60,000 nt of DNA from contig CM043960.1 of assembly GCA_014529385.2 (NCBI GenBank), positions 71,622,910-71,682,909 on the forward strand, in the 5' to 3' direction. How positions within the stretch are numbered: the first letter of the stretch is position 1; each line of letters begins with the position of its first letter. The notes under the pieces were generated by a model. That model was given only the letters and a program-made list of their open reading frames with translations. It was not told where the DNA came from and made no database searches. The translations under genes were made by a program, and so were the position numbers. This DNA comes from Adiantum capillus-veneris (Eukaryota > Streptophyta > Polypodiopsida > Polypodiales > Pteridaceae). Shown here piece after piece: positions 22,502-31,966 of the stretch.

Positions 22502-23350
22502 CTACCCGTGGTTGTGTGCTACACTGAACTGGAAGGAGATGGTCATCGACACCAGAGCATGATCCACTGCCACCCTAACCGGTCTGGGCCCAACTATGAG
22601 ATCCTGGATACTAGAGATGAGATTCGGCTGTGCCATGACATAGTCCACTGTGCTGGCTCCATGTCTGTGTGGGAAGCATGTGAAACCTCCTGCAGAAGCA
22701 GGAAATCTCTGTAGGCCGTTCAAGATGGCCAATCCATGTGCGGTGCCCATTTCTATCAGGTGTCGCCCATACTCAGTATATTCCACATCGTGTGATATTC
22801 TCGACAAGCCCATCTCTACAACATCTAGTTCTCTTAGCATCTCCTCTGAAGTATAATAAAACACTCCCTGGTGATGGGCAGTCCTAGCATTGAAGTGCCC
22901 TAGGATGATAATGTCACCATCCCTAGAGAACTCCCATATGTCATCATCCAAAATAGAGAAAGGGGACTGTCCTCTGGGTGATGCATAAACTGATGTGCTC
23001 GGGGGAAAGTAGCAAATAGCAAGGTAGAGATATCTGCATGTCTTTGCTTTCAATCTCACCCACATGTATCTAGCTTGCTCATCCCTGCGAGCTATATGTA
23101 TCAATGGCTGCAGATCCTCTCTAAATAGCACTGCCACTTCCCCCGAGCCCCGTCCTCTGTGCTCTGAGCGTGTCTCCTATCTGTAGGCTGTCTCCCATCT
23201 GTATCCACTAATGTGAGGCATGGATTGCCCAGGGGCCTAGTGTGTCTCAGAGTAAAAGATGATGTCTCATCTAGTAAAGCTATCCTCAAAAGCACCCACA
23301 TCAAGACACATAGATCCATTACAGTTCCAGGCAGCCACTTTGAGTGTGGT
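22502..23350 (-). pseudogene. LINE ORF2 apurinic-type endonuclease domain, damaged
   Basis: In one frame from about 23340 the minus strand reads KVAAWNCNGS (start of APE-type endonucleases), DIIFYSETH (catalytic Glu region), VAVLFRED, IIILGHFNAR, STVDYV and DHALVSMT. Three stops interrupt the first part, and only 23137-22502 is open. The usual GDFNA is GHFNA here; the copy at 51.6 kb has GDFNA. The domain would nick target DNA to prime reverse transcription. Here it is inactive. Confidence 0.87.
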
Positions 23351-23368
23351 CCCATAAGTCTCGCACCG

Positions 23369-24265
23369 TCATGTAGAGTGTCGCTCTAGTGTTACCACTT
23401 TTCCATCTCGGTAAAAGGCAATCTTGACTTTTCCCCTTGCCGCTCTAATCTCTTGCATTACTTCATGCATATGAGCGATCTGCGAGAGGGTGAGATCATC
23501 CCCAAGAAAGATGCCAGTCTCTTTGAGAGTTGGTCTTTTCTTCAAGAAGGACTTCTTCCCTTCCATGGAGGGAAAACGGAGGATGAGTGCTCTTTCTTTT
23601 GAGGTTTCTCCACTGCTTCCATTTTTCTTTATGTTGCCCACTCTCCATGCCTTTGTGTGCGTCGGCTCATGAACCCCCATCAAGGCTGTGAGTTCTTTTA
23701 CTTCTTCGTCCACATTGCCTTTGTCTTTAAGACCGCAGATTCTCACATGTAAAGCGCGCACCCTTCTCCTCTGCTCCTCCTCAAGTGTCTGATTAATGAT
23801 GTTGTAGGGTGTGGACGTGGGCGTTATCTCCTTGCCTTTCCCTTTCTTGGCCACCTTGATCCATTTCTCGGCTTCGTCCGCCTTCTGTTGAGTTTTGGTA
23901 AGAACATCCACCCAAGAAGTCGTCATTTCTTTGTGCTGCTCTTCTCCCTCTTTGATGACCCGTACTTGCTCCTTGATCGTGTTGATTTCTTCGATTACTG
24001 AGGGTTGCAGTTCGCCCTCTTCCAGTGTGTTTCTTGATCGTGCTTCGGCGAGATCTGTCTTGAGTGATGCAATCTCTTCCTCTTGGGTCGTCACTCGGTC
24101 TTCCAGCGTGCTTATCTTGCTCTCTTGGATCAGCACGCGTCCTTCGAGCATGTTTATTGTACCCCAGAGATTGCGGTTCATCTTGGTAATGATCTCCGTC
24201 ATTTCCTCTTTGCATTTTTGAATAGCATCCTCTAGGGAGTCGGCTTTATCGTTCATCTTCCTCAT
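23369..24265 (-). CDS. LINE ORF1: coiled-coil RNA-binding protein
   Basis: The 298-codon ORF is intact. Residues about 1-130 are charged and heptad-like (LEGRVLIQESKISTLEDRV, EEEIASLKTDLAEARSR), giving a predicted coiled coil. A basic linker (VAKKGKGKE) follows, then RRVRALHVRICGLKD, which resembles the start of the RRM-like core of L1 ORF1 proteins, and a C-terminal part with RALILRFPSMEGKKSF and GKVKIAFYRDGKVVTLE. L1-type ORF1p forms trimers and coats the element RNA. Start ATG 24265 is the first Met, and ATG 24256 is also possible. It precedes ORF2 with a small gap, as in L1 elements. This is the only intact ORF of the element. Confidence 0.8.
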   Translation of the reverse strand: MRKMNDKADSLEDAIQKCKEEMTEIITKMNRNLWGTINMLEGRVLIQESKISTLEDRVTTQEEEIASLKTDLAEARSRNTLEEGELQPSVIEEINTIKEQVRVIKEGEEQHKEMTTSWVDVLTKTQQKADEAEKWIKVAKKGKGKEITPTSTPYNIINQTLEEEQRRRVRALHVRICGLKDKGNVDEEVKELTALMGVHEPTHTKAWRVGNIKKNGSSGETSKERALILRFPSMEGKKSFLKKRPTLKETGIFLGDDLTLSQIAHMHEVMQEIRAARGKVKIAFYRDGKVVTLERHST

Positions 24266-24290
24266 GCTTGATCGCCGTCCGAAAAAGAAA

Positions 24291-24466
24291 AAGAGAGAGG
24301 GTCCCTAAACGCACGTGTGCACCCCCAATAGCATCGAGCGCGATAGATGGGCGAGTGGGTGAGCGCGAGGAGGTATGGCAAGGAAGGGGCAACGGTAGAG
24401 TACGGCCGGGAGAGAAAGAAGCGATAGAGTACGGGCGAGAGAGAGAGAGAGAGAGGGGGGGGGGCG

Positions 24467-24506
<40 letters not shown>

Positions 24507-24580
24507 AAAGGGCGTTAAAAGTTAGGATTAGAGTTAAAGTTAAATAGAGTTAAAATGTAAGATGTAAAATTGTAAAAAAA

Positions 24581-24612
<32 letters not shown>

Positions 24613-25075
24613 GAGAGAGGGGCCTATCGCGATAGAGACAGAGGGAGCGCGATAGGGAGCGGGGGGCAGCGCAATAGAGAGAGGGAGCCGGGGGGGGGGG
24701 GGGGGGGTAGAGAGAGGGGCCTATGGCGATAGAGAGAGAGGGAGCGCGATAGAGAGCGGAGGGTAGCGCGATAGAGAGAGGGAGCGGGGGGGCAGCGCGC
24801 GGAGTAGCGTGGGCGCAGGGGCAGGGGTCGCGGGTGCGCAGGGGCAGAGGGTGCGAGGCAGAGAGAGGGAGCGGGGGTGCAACGCGTGCGGGCAGGGATG
24901 TGGGTGCAGAGCAAGGGGCAAGGCAGCGAGAGAGAGAGAGGGAGAGAGAGAAAGTCAGCAACAGCAATAGACGTGGACAAGGTGCCGGGGGGGGGCGGGG
25001 GGCAGAGAGAGAGAGAGAGAGACAGAGAGAGAGAGAGGGGCAGGGCAGCGTGAGAGAGAGCGAGAGAGCCCCAAT
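24291..25075. repeat. GC/GA-rich array of repeated GCGATAGAGAG-type units and poly-G runs
   Basis: Units such as GGGGCCTAT(C/G)GCGATAGAGA, GGGAGCGCGATAG and GCAGCGCGATAGAGAGAGGG recur between G runs and GA tracts. The array lies immediately upstream of LINE ORF1, so it may be or contain the LINE 5' UTR/promoter. It may also be an independent expanded simple repeat. ORFs read through it are low-complexity artefacts. Confidence 0.7.
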
Positions 25076-25541
25076 GAATAGATTTGTATTATTACTTGTG
25101 TGTAATATTTTTATTAATACTTGGCTAAAAGTATTAGATTTGGTATGAGAAGACTCATATAAACATGGTCTTATAACATTGTGGTCACTGAGTCTGAGTG
25201 ATTTCAATTATGATTTTAGAAAAGGTGAAAAAGAAGGAAATGCAAGAATCGGTATCAAATGTAAACCTAAAGTACCCCAAAAAAAAAAGTGAATCATGTG
25301 AAAGGCCGTTAGTAGTGGTTGTGTGTGTGTGGTGGCCAACTCGCAGCGGGGGCGCGCCAACAATGGAGCCAACCTCACTCTGCAATTTAATGGCTACCAG
25401 CTCGTGACTCTCCATCGCAGCTCTGCCTACAAAGAGGCGGGCCCCCCCTCCCCTCTCTTCACGCTCATTGCGCCTATTCTCTCTGTTGCAGTTCTCCCAA
25501 AGCTTTTGAGTTTTCGGCATTCAGTGCGGTATAGTCTCTCG

Positions 25542-25542
25542 A

Positions 25543-25584
<42 letters not shown>

Positions 25585-25585
25585 T
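25542..25585. repeat. (TC)n(CA)n microsatellite in the 5' leader of the small gene
   Basis: About 12 TC units pass into about 9 CA units, 50-95 bp upstream of the ATG at 25638. Confidence 0.9.
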
Positions 25586-25637
25586 ATTCTCACTCTCAGC
25601 ATTTGTCGTCTTGCAGGATTTTCCACAGGCATACATC

Positions 25638-25934
25638 ATGGCAGCCAGCTGCAAGCGCTTCATTGCAACTATGCTAGTGGTGGCCCTGTTAGTGCAGCTC
25701 ATCTGCTTGCCCAAATATGCCAGTGCTATTCGAGGATTGGATGTAAGCGACCATGCCTACGCCCACACCGGGGCGAGCACACATGGCAGCCTGGAGGAGG
25801 TGGGCGAGCTGTCGATTGAAGAGCAGCAGCAAGTAATGCAGCTGCAAGAAAAAGAGAATATGGATGAAGCCAACAGACAACTCTTCGCCTATGACCCCTA
25901 CTTCTCCAAATGGTTTGGGGATCACCACCATTAA
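25638..25934 (+). CDS. Small predicted secreted peptide, 98 residues
   Basis: From ATG 25638 the ORF encodes a classical signal peptide: MAASCKRF, a hydrophobic core (ATMLVVALLVQLICL) and ASA before IRGLD as a likely cleavage site. The mature part is acidic and Gln/Glu-rich (EEVGELSIEEQQQVMQLQ) and ends YFSKWFGDHHH. The frame is open upstream to 25323, but that part encodes the TC/CA microsatellite, so 25638 is preferred. Pyrimidine-rich stretches ending in TTGCAG at about 25491 and 25616 could be splice acceptors of 5' UTR introns. I do not recognise the family. The clean signal peptide and high-complexity ORF between decayed repeats suggest a real gene. It converges with the ATPase gene at 27.8 kb. 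Confidence 0.6.
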   Translation: MAASCKRFIATMLVVALLVQLICLPKYASAIRGLDVSDHAYAHTGASTHGSLEEVGELSIEEQQQVMQLQEKENMDEANRQLFAYDPYFSKWFGDHHH

Positions 25935-26100
25935 TTTACCACCCACATTATCCTCCCTTGTAGTAGTAGGGACGCATCATATAATTTGAGCTTTTCCATG
26001 AAAGCTTGATTAGCTGTATTTTGTAGCTACCAAATAATTATTTTGCCAAATAATGTTTTTGTTGAGCTGAAAGAACATCATGTCAAACTTTATTTTTAAC

Positions 26101-26108
<8 letters not shown>

Positions 26109-26147
<39 letters not shown>
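26109..26147. repeat. (CT)n microsatellite
   Basis: 39 bp of CT. It flanks the left side of a tRNA-like SINE copy. Confidence 0.95.
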
Positions 26148-26151
<4 letters not shown>

Positions 26152-26268
26152 GTGGTAGATTGGCTATCCCCATTCGCTCTTGCATGGCAGGTCTCGAGTT
26201 CAACACTTGACATATGATTTTGGGCCTCTTGGTACTGTTCCAGCCACCTTTAAAACAACTTCTTCTCC

Positions 26269-26270
<2 letters not shown>
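26148..26270 (+). mobile_element. tRNA-like SINE copy set between two TC tracts
   Basis: It begins AACCGTGGTAGATTGG, whose TGGTAGATTGG resembles a pol III A box. About 30 bp on it has CTCGAGTTCAACAC, matching the B-box form GTTCRAnnC. The spacing is that of a tRNA. Two related copies lie at 27245-27447. A (CT)n tract adjoins on each side. Confidence 0.5.

Positions 26271-26312
<42 letters not shown>
26271..26312. repeat. (TC)n microsatellite
   Basis: A TC tract of about 40 bp between the SINE and a LINE 3' fragment. Confidence 0.95.
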
Positions 26313-26317
<5 letters not shown>

Positions 26318-26438
26318 TTTTCACTTTTAGTCCTAAGGTATCCAGACATTGTAACATATTCACCACTTTTGTATCAGTTTGGTCTCATAGGTCAGGTCAT
26401 TCTGGCCTTTTGAAGACGTTAATATAACATTTCATTTC

Positions 26439-26442
<4 letters not shown>
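26313..26442 (+). mobile_element. 5'-truncated LINE 3' end, plus strand
   Basis: It carries TATCAGTTTGGTCTCATAGG, TCTGGCCTTTTGAAGACG, TTAATATAACATTTCATTTC and then (TC)n. This is the reverse complement of the tails at 19450, 42572, 44961, 51644 and 54125. Only about 130 bp is present. It starts directly after one TC tract and ends in another. Confidence 0.85.

Positions 26443-26488
<46 letters not shown>
26443..26488. repeat. (TC)n tail microsatellite
   Basis: 46 bp of TC directly following the LINE tail. Confidence 0.95.
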
Positions 26489-26493
<5 letters not shown>

Positions 26494-26984
26494 AGTAAAG
26501 CATGAAACTCTTGGAAGCAATTGTAGACCATTGAACATAGATTAGTACCACATGGCAAGTTAACGATGGCAAACCTTTTTTCTTCCCTTCCTTTGTAATA
26601 AGGGCGCATCCACACGAGTTGGGTAGAACCCCCACAACTCGTAAGCATTTTTGGCATGATGCATTTAACGTCTAGAAGCAGCTCTGAGCATGAACTCTTC
26701 AGCAATCTACGAGGCGGGGGTAAAAGAAGGTGTTTGCCACTCTGCCGAAATCGACAGAGTTGGGTCTTGCAAGTTTCGTTCGCTAACGTAGGCAGGCTGG
26801 GGTGGAACTATGCCCGTGCAAAACTTCCCCAAGAGGGACATTAGTTAAGCATCCTATTACCCCTGCTGTGAAGCATCCTATTACCCCTGCTGTGAGAGAG
26901 AGATGACATCTGGTTTCTTATTTCTATAATTAGGAGAAGTGAGTAGTGGATCACACACTCATCCTCTTATGTAAGCCATTGTGA

Positions 26985-27097
26985 CTTTTTTCTTGTTTTG
27001 TAGGAGGTTTATTTTTAGCACTTTTGTCCTTTTCTTTGGATGTACATTGATCTGTCTCATAGGCCAGCTTTGGCTTTTAGAAGACATTAACAAAGCT

Positions 27098-27138
<41 letters not shown>

Positions 27139-27243
27139 GTACCCAGACATGGTATCTACTTTTAGATTCACTATTTTGTAACAGATTGTCTCATAGGTCA
27201 TTTTGGCCTTTTAAAGACGTTAATATAACATTTCATTTCTCTC
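26985..27243 (+). mobile_element. Two more short LINE 3' fragments flanking a (CT)n tract
   Basis: The first (about 26985-27100) is diverged, with GTCTCATAGGCCAGCTTTGG and AGAAGACATTAA before a CT tract at 27102-27135. The second (27136-27243) is clearer, with TCTCATAGGTCATTTTGGCC and GACGTTAATATAACATTTC before TCTCTT. Both have the same orientation as the copy at 26313. Confidence 0.7.
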
Positions 27244-27244
27244 T

Positions 27245-27341
27245 TAAAAGTGTGGTAGATTGGTTGTTTCAATTCCCTCTTGCATAAGAGTTCTTGAGCT
27301 CAAAACAATCGGATAGACGTTAATATAACATTTCATTTCTC
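27245..27341 (+). mobile_element. SINE copy carrying the LINE 3' tail
   Basis: The head (GTGGTAGATTGGTTGTTTCA...CTTGAGCTCAAAACAAT) matches the SINE at 26148 and 27342. Its end, GACGTTAATATAACATTTCATTTCTC, is the LINE tail seen at 26420 and 27220. Sharing the 3' end with a LINE is the known arrangement of LINE-dependent SINEs. A chance recombinant is also possible. Confidence 0.5.
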
Positions 27342-27557
<216 letters not shown>

Positions 27558-27798
27558 ATGTATTTTGTGAATGTGTTTGATATGCAAGTTCCCAATGCTG
27601 GAACTGTGATGGTAGGAGGAAGACAGAACAGCCTAAGCTCGGAGCTCCGCTTGTTCCATCTGATATTTTGATGTAAACTTGTAATGTTGTAGCAGACATT
27701 CTAGTCATCTTACTACAATTGTTTACATGTAGCAAGTATGTTTATCCTGACAACAGCATGTCATTATGTGCGTGTCATCTCTTATCAAGAAAGTAACA

Positions 27799-28212
27799 TT
27801 ATGATGATAGCTTGATTTGCTTCAAGGTTATCAGCTTCTTGGGTCTCTTGTAGGATCTGAGAAGCAGCGACGAGCATACGACGCTTACCGATGATATTGC
27901 CATAGCAGCTCCAGCCACCCATGGGGGAAGGCGCAATCCAACGAGAGGGAATAGCACTCCCGCCGCAAGTGGTAGTGCAAGCACATTGTAACCTAAAGCC
28001 CACACATAATTGATCTTTATTCTGGAAAATGTTTTTTTGGACAAATGTATAGCTGTTAAGACATCTTCGAGGTTGCTTCGCATAAGAACTATGTCGGCCG
28101 CCTCTATGGCCACATCGGTCCCAGCCCCAATAGCCATTCCTACATCTGCAGCTACCAATGCAGGTGAATCATTGATGCCATCCCCCACCATGCCTACTAT
28201 CATGCCAGTCCT
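27799..28212 (-). CDS. HMA5: Copper-transporting P1B-ATPase, last exon
   Basis: This exon encodes the end of the ATPase: [15 protein letters not shown] with the P-domain GDGIND motif, [33 protein letters not shown] (TM7 with the metal-binding YN) and [14 protein letters not shown] (TM8 with the M-x-x-S-S-type motif), ending in SYKRPKKL and TAA 27801-27799. The acceptor TTGCAG precedes AGG at 28212. The preceding exon ends in KIKDLQ at 56748, giving [18 protein letters not shown] in phase 0, exactly colinear with HMA5 proteins. No other match for this segment exists nearer to 56748, so the two are taken as consecutive exons. Confidence 0.9.
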   Translation of the reverse strand, partial: RTGMIVGMVGDGINDSPALVAADVGMAIGAGTDVAIEAADIVLMRSNLEDVLTAIHLSKKTFSRIKINYVWALGYNVLALPLAAGVLFPLVGLRLPPWVAGAAMAISSVSVVCSSLLLRSYKRPKKLITLKQIKLSS

Positions 28213-30177
28213 CTGCAATCACCGACCACCACAATTGGCGAGTTAAATTTCTTCATTTCGTATGTACTTAGTCGAAGACAAAACAACTCTTTATTCCATC
28301 TCTACTAAATGCAATGCCAAACAAAGATTTAAAAGCTGAAAATAAAGCACGTGCACTGTGAATGTGTGTGTTGGGTTCATTGCATCAAACATGTAGTCTC
28401 ATGAATAGGACACAGAGAAATACAGTCTAGAAAGTGCTAAAACTACAGCAAGATATTTATTTCTTGCTGCGAGTTTCACCACTAGTATCTGCAAACTTTT
28501 GGGCTAGGCCGGTACTTTACAAAGTGTGCTTTAATTGCACTTTAAATGACTCTGAATGAAACTTCTGAATTGCCTAGTTGCAATGTTTGACTAGTTAGTT
28601 ACGAAGTAATAGGTTGTGAATATGATTTTGGTTTCATGCTATGATGAAAGGAGAAACACCACATACACTCTCAAAAATTCTAACCAGAACAACTCAGACC
28701 TTTAGTAAATATTTTATGAAGAGCTGCACGTCACCTCGTAAGTTCATTTGCCTGTGGCCTCAGAAATCTTTTGCTACGGTCAGACATAGAACAACGGGTC
28801 TTCTGAATGAATACGAATCCGAAGGAGAAGAATGACTTGTTTCTTGAGATACATTGTTGCGTGCTTTTCAAACCAAGGAGATGTAGGGTCGTGAAGGAAG
28901 ACAATGCAGTTGGTACCCAAACTCATCTCATGAAACAAGAGAAACCACTAGGTGTTGAATTGCACATCAATTGGTAGAAAACGTTGAGCAACTCAACAAA
29001 CCATAAAAGCTTCAAACATTAGTAAAGGGGGCAAAGTACAAGCCTTTAACCAACAAAAAGAAAAGCATTTCAAGCCTTACAGTTTCTAGGGGCTGTAATC
29101 CGCCTACAAAACAAATCAAAGTATAGCTATCCTACATCCTCTAACACCTAGAAAGTAAAATGAACCAAAAACCTACAGCGAAAACTGGAAAAGGTGACCA
29201 ATTGTAGTATAGCTGTGGGAGAATAAGATGAACAGAGATGGAGCTCTATCTCTAAAAGGCTCAAAATGCAAGATTATATATGTCAGCCCTCAAATGTATA
29301 ATTATGGTATGCATAATCTAGCTAGCTCCATCTAGTCCCATAGTGGGGGTGTAAATTGGTGTACATCAATGAGGGAGATGTTTAGGAGCTCCCATAAAAT
29401 ATGCCTGGATTTCAACGGAGCTGTTGCAGTCTCTCCTCTGACTCTCAATGGTGTCGAGCTCAGGTCTCTATCATCTCCGTAGCTTGAATATCTTGTAGCT
29501 TTGGGTTCTCTGTCTCCTGCTGGCTCGAAGGACCTCTGGTCTTTGATGTGTGACACCGTGTGGTGTGGGCACGGATTCAGGTATGAAAAAAAGTCGGTAA
29601 TCAATCATTGTTCTCCTCTTCCAGGTGTGGTCTGGGCTTGTAAAGAGATCTCCCTCTGTCACTCTACATCTATTAGAAACGGGAACAGTCTTGCGTTGAT
29701 TTGCTGTGACTGTAGTAGCTGAAGGGAGCATCGTCCAGTCAGCTCATAGACCCTCTACTAATGCAATGTTAAATAGGTAAGCAAGAAAGCGAGCTAATGA
29801 ACCAATACATAAATGAGGTGTTCATTCTGTAGGCCTCTGTGATTACATGCTTGTCCATGCTAAAAGTGGTGAATAGCTCCCTTCACTCTATCAATGGCGT
29901 AAAGAAGAAACAATGGTGGGTCGAGGCTCCTCTAGTTGTGACTTAGGTGGCTGAACTAGGATGTGGTACAAGCTCTCTACATATACATGCCAAATTTGTG
30001 GGTCCTCGATGGGTGTCGATGAGATGGAGACGTCCCTGCTCAGAGAAAAGATGTATTCCATTCCCCTCTACGAAGGCCCTCTTTTTTTTTTTTGCAAGCC
30101 TTCTCATCGTTTCCATGACTCCCACTCTTTGATGATCCCTAGAGCTCATTTCATGCATATCAAGATTGTAGCATCTA

Positions 30178-30549
30178 TGTTACGTCCCAAGACATCAGGA
30201 TGGGCGCCTACAGTTATGTCTGGCCAGTGTGAACCTCGCCCTTTAGCTATGAAGTCCTATAAATAGGACTTGAGCCTCATTTGTGAGATCACCTTGTGTG
30301 ATCACCACACTTGGACTCTTGGCCCTTGGCAACACCCGTACTGGTGTGGGTTCGGTGGTATGGTACACCGGCCCTTGTGGCAGAGGCTTGCCCGTTTGGC
30401 TGCAGGGCCCAGGCTCCAAGCTCGAGGGTGAGCCCGTATTGGCTCTATGGTTGGGAGATGAGCCCGATGTCTGCTCACTACATGTATCTAGGTGTGAGCT
30501 TGGCTTGTGTCATTTCATGTGTGCAAAATTGATATGGCAAGGACTAACA
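30178..30549 (+). repeat. Probable 5' LTR of a retrotransposon without a recognisable body
   Basis: It starts TGTTACGTCCC, has a TATA box (TATAAATA, 30258-30265) and ends ACTAACA just before a tRNA-Met-type primer-binding site. The length is about 372 bp. No second copy occurs in the window. Confidence 0.65.
30258..30265 (+). promoter_or_regulatory. TATA box of the LTR
   Basis: TATAAATA about 80 bp from the LTR start, in the sense orientation set by the primer-binding site. Confidence 0.5.
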
Positions 30550-30550
30550 T

Positions 30551-30563
30551 TGGTATCAGAGCC
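30551..30563 (+). other. Primer-binding site (initiator tRNA-Met type)
   Basis: TGGTATCAGAGCC, complementary to the 3' end of plant initiator tRNA-Met, one base after the LTR end. A short ORF begins downstream (ATGGCGACGTGCAC, about 30586) but stops within 15 codons. From 30720 to 31204 no pol domain is seen. Confidence 0.8.
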
Positions 30564-31204
30564 TCCTTCCTACTTGTATGCCCGACATGGCGACGTGCAC
30601 AAAACCACCAGAGATCATGGGGCTGTGATGGCCCAGCCTGACAGGCTCTCCCAACTCTTGGATAGGGTGGTATGGGATGCTACTAGCGAGAGAGGAGGGC
30701 AAAGGACCAGCCGGTGGTGAGAGTTTCATGGTATATTTTTCTTTTATGCATGGATTCCCATGTGTGGAATGTTGATTTGCTTGTGGCAGTCACATGGATG
30801 CTTGGTACGTCTTTGTTTACCTCTCTGTACCTAGTTTTGCATGAGGGTGTCCTTGGGAGCTGCCACTCTAGGGACATAGCAGCCCCTCCGTATGCGACTA
30901 ATGGGAGGAATGAGTTCATTGGAGTAGATTTTGCAACGATGGAGTTAGTGACAAAGGTTGGTTTTGTGTTTGTACCCGCAAAGTTGTGTTGCATCATGGT
31001 TGTCGGGTGCATAGGACGTGTGGTGGAATGCTACACACGAAGGCTACAGAGTGGCCTATTGTCAACACTTGCACCCGGACGCAACAGCTGGTAGCCTTGT
31101 CGTGCAAGTCGGCAGCGCTACGTACGATCCCAGGGCGACGCCGTCATGCTTTTGCGGAGTTGGGTGGCTGCACTTGCTAACGGCACGCAGGCAGGCCTCA
31201 AGAG

Positions 31205-31581
31205 TAAGTGGCACGGGCATGGGAGGGTGGGATCTACGGCCGGGGGATTGTGGGCCGTAGATCCCGGTGGCGGCGCCGAAAGTAATCTAGGGTACCCTAG
31301 ATTACTTTTGGCTGCCGCCCTTGTGCATACATGTTTTAAGTAAATTAGGGCCCCCACGTTTCACAACGCGTGCATGGCGTAGTGGTTAGGGTATTCGCCT
31401 CTCGTGGGTGAGGTCACGGGTTCAAAACCCACTCCCGCAAAAGTGGGTACCCTAGATTACTTTCAAAACTCGGGTACCCTAGATTACTTTTTACAAAAGT
31501 AATCTAGGGTACTCGCATTCCAGATCTACGGCCCACAATCCCCTGGCCGTAGATCCCACCCTCCCATGCCCATGCCACTTA
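31205..31581. mobile_element. Foldback/MITE-like element with ~59-bp terminal inverted repeats
   Basis: The left arm (31205-31263: TAAGTGGCACGGGCATGGG...GGGCCGTAGATC) is the near-perfect inverse of the right arm (31523-31581). Inside are several copies of AGTAATCTAGGGTACC: one forms a 30-bp perfect palindrome at 31278-31307, and another pair is inverted at about 31474-31514. A tRNA-like segment lies in the middle (31374-31438). I could not find a convincing target duplication. It has no coding capacity and would be non-autonomous. Confidence 0.8.
31374..31438 (+). ncRNA. tRNA-like segment (SINE head or tRNA-derived insert)
   Basis: TGGCGTAGTGG is a perfect pol III A box and GGTTCAAAACCC a good B box, at tRNA spacing. 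CCTC/GAGG arms could form an anticodon-like stem, but the loop is not a clean seven bases and the acceptor stem is poor. It is therefore not called a functional tRNA. It lies inside the foldback element. Confidence 0.55.
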
Positions 31582-31670
31582 GTCCTAAGGGCAGGCAGCG
31601 GGCTGCAAGATGGCGGCGCGGCGGCAAGGTGCAGGGGTTAGCCCTGTGCGGTGCGCAAGCAATCAGGTTC

Positions 31671-31966
31671 TGTTAGAAGGCCCACTTTTTTTTGTGAACA
31701 GCAAGGGTTAAAAATTTAACCCTTACACATTAAGTGGTCACGTTTTAACATTAAGTGGTGGCCTCGAGCACCATTTCCTACCTCTCGGGTGGTCAAGCCT
31801 CTCCCTCTTCTTCTATATATACCAGGCCGGTGAGCGGGAAAGTGACATTTGTGTCTACCGCAAGTCCTCTCTCACGCATGTACCTCTCTTTTTTTCACCC
31901 TCTCCTCTTGCGCTCTCTCTATTTGTCTTACTATTGCTTCACTGCATACTATAGTGTATTGACAAC
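31671..31966 (+). repeat. LTR-like sequence
   Basis: It begins TGTTAGAAGGCCCAC, carries TATATATA at 31814-31821 and ends GACAACA, giving TG...CA ends over about 296 bp. The start resembles the sense start of the Copia LTR at 42272 (TGTTGGGTTAAAGGCCC). No clear primer-binding site follows and no partner is seen. Confidence 0.35.

Larger units (their letters stand above)
19450..24290 (-). mobile_element. L1-like LINE, nearly full length, inactive
   Basis: On the minus strand the order is ORF1 (24265-23369), then ORF2 with endonuclease, reverse transcriptase and a C-terminal Cys/His motif, and a 3' UTR ending in TTTCATTTCATTTCATTTC(TC)n at 19450. It is a non-LTR element without a poly-A tail. 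Further copies of this family lie at 42.6-45.3 and 51.2-54.5 kb, and short plus-strand tails at 26.3-27.3 kb. The 5' boundary is not fixed; a GC/GA-rich array lies upstream. Confidence 0.9.

Noticed and set aside
24515-25207. 230-codon minus-strand ORF rich in SLSLS and PPPP
   Set aside because: It reads through GA and poly-G repeats; the composition is purely low-complexity.
25323-25637. N-terminal extension of the small secreted peptide
   Set aside because: The extension encodes TC/CA repeats and would bury the signal peptide; ATG 25638 is the better start.
30283-30720. 145-codon plus-strand ORF
   Set aside because: It lies across an LTR and primer-binding site and has no recognisable domain; likely chance in GC-richer DNA.
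31374-31438. Functional tRNA gene
   Set aside because: The A and B boxes are good, but the anticodon loop and acceptor stem do not form a proper cloverleaf and it lies inside a repeat element.
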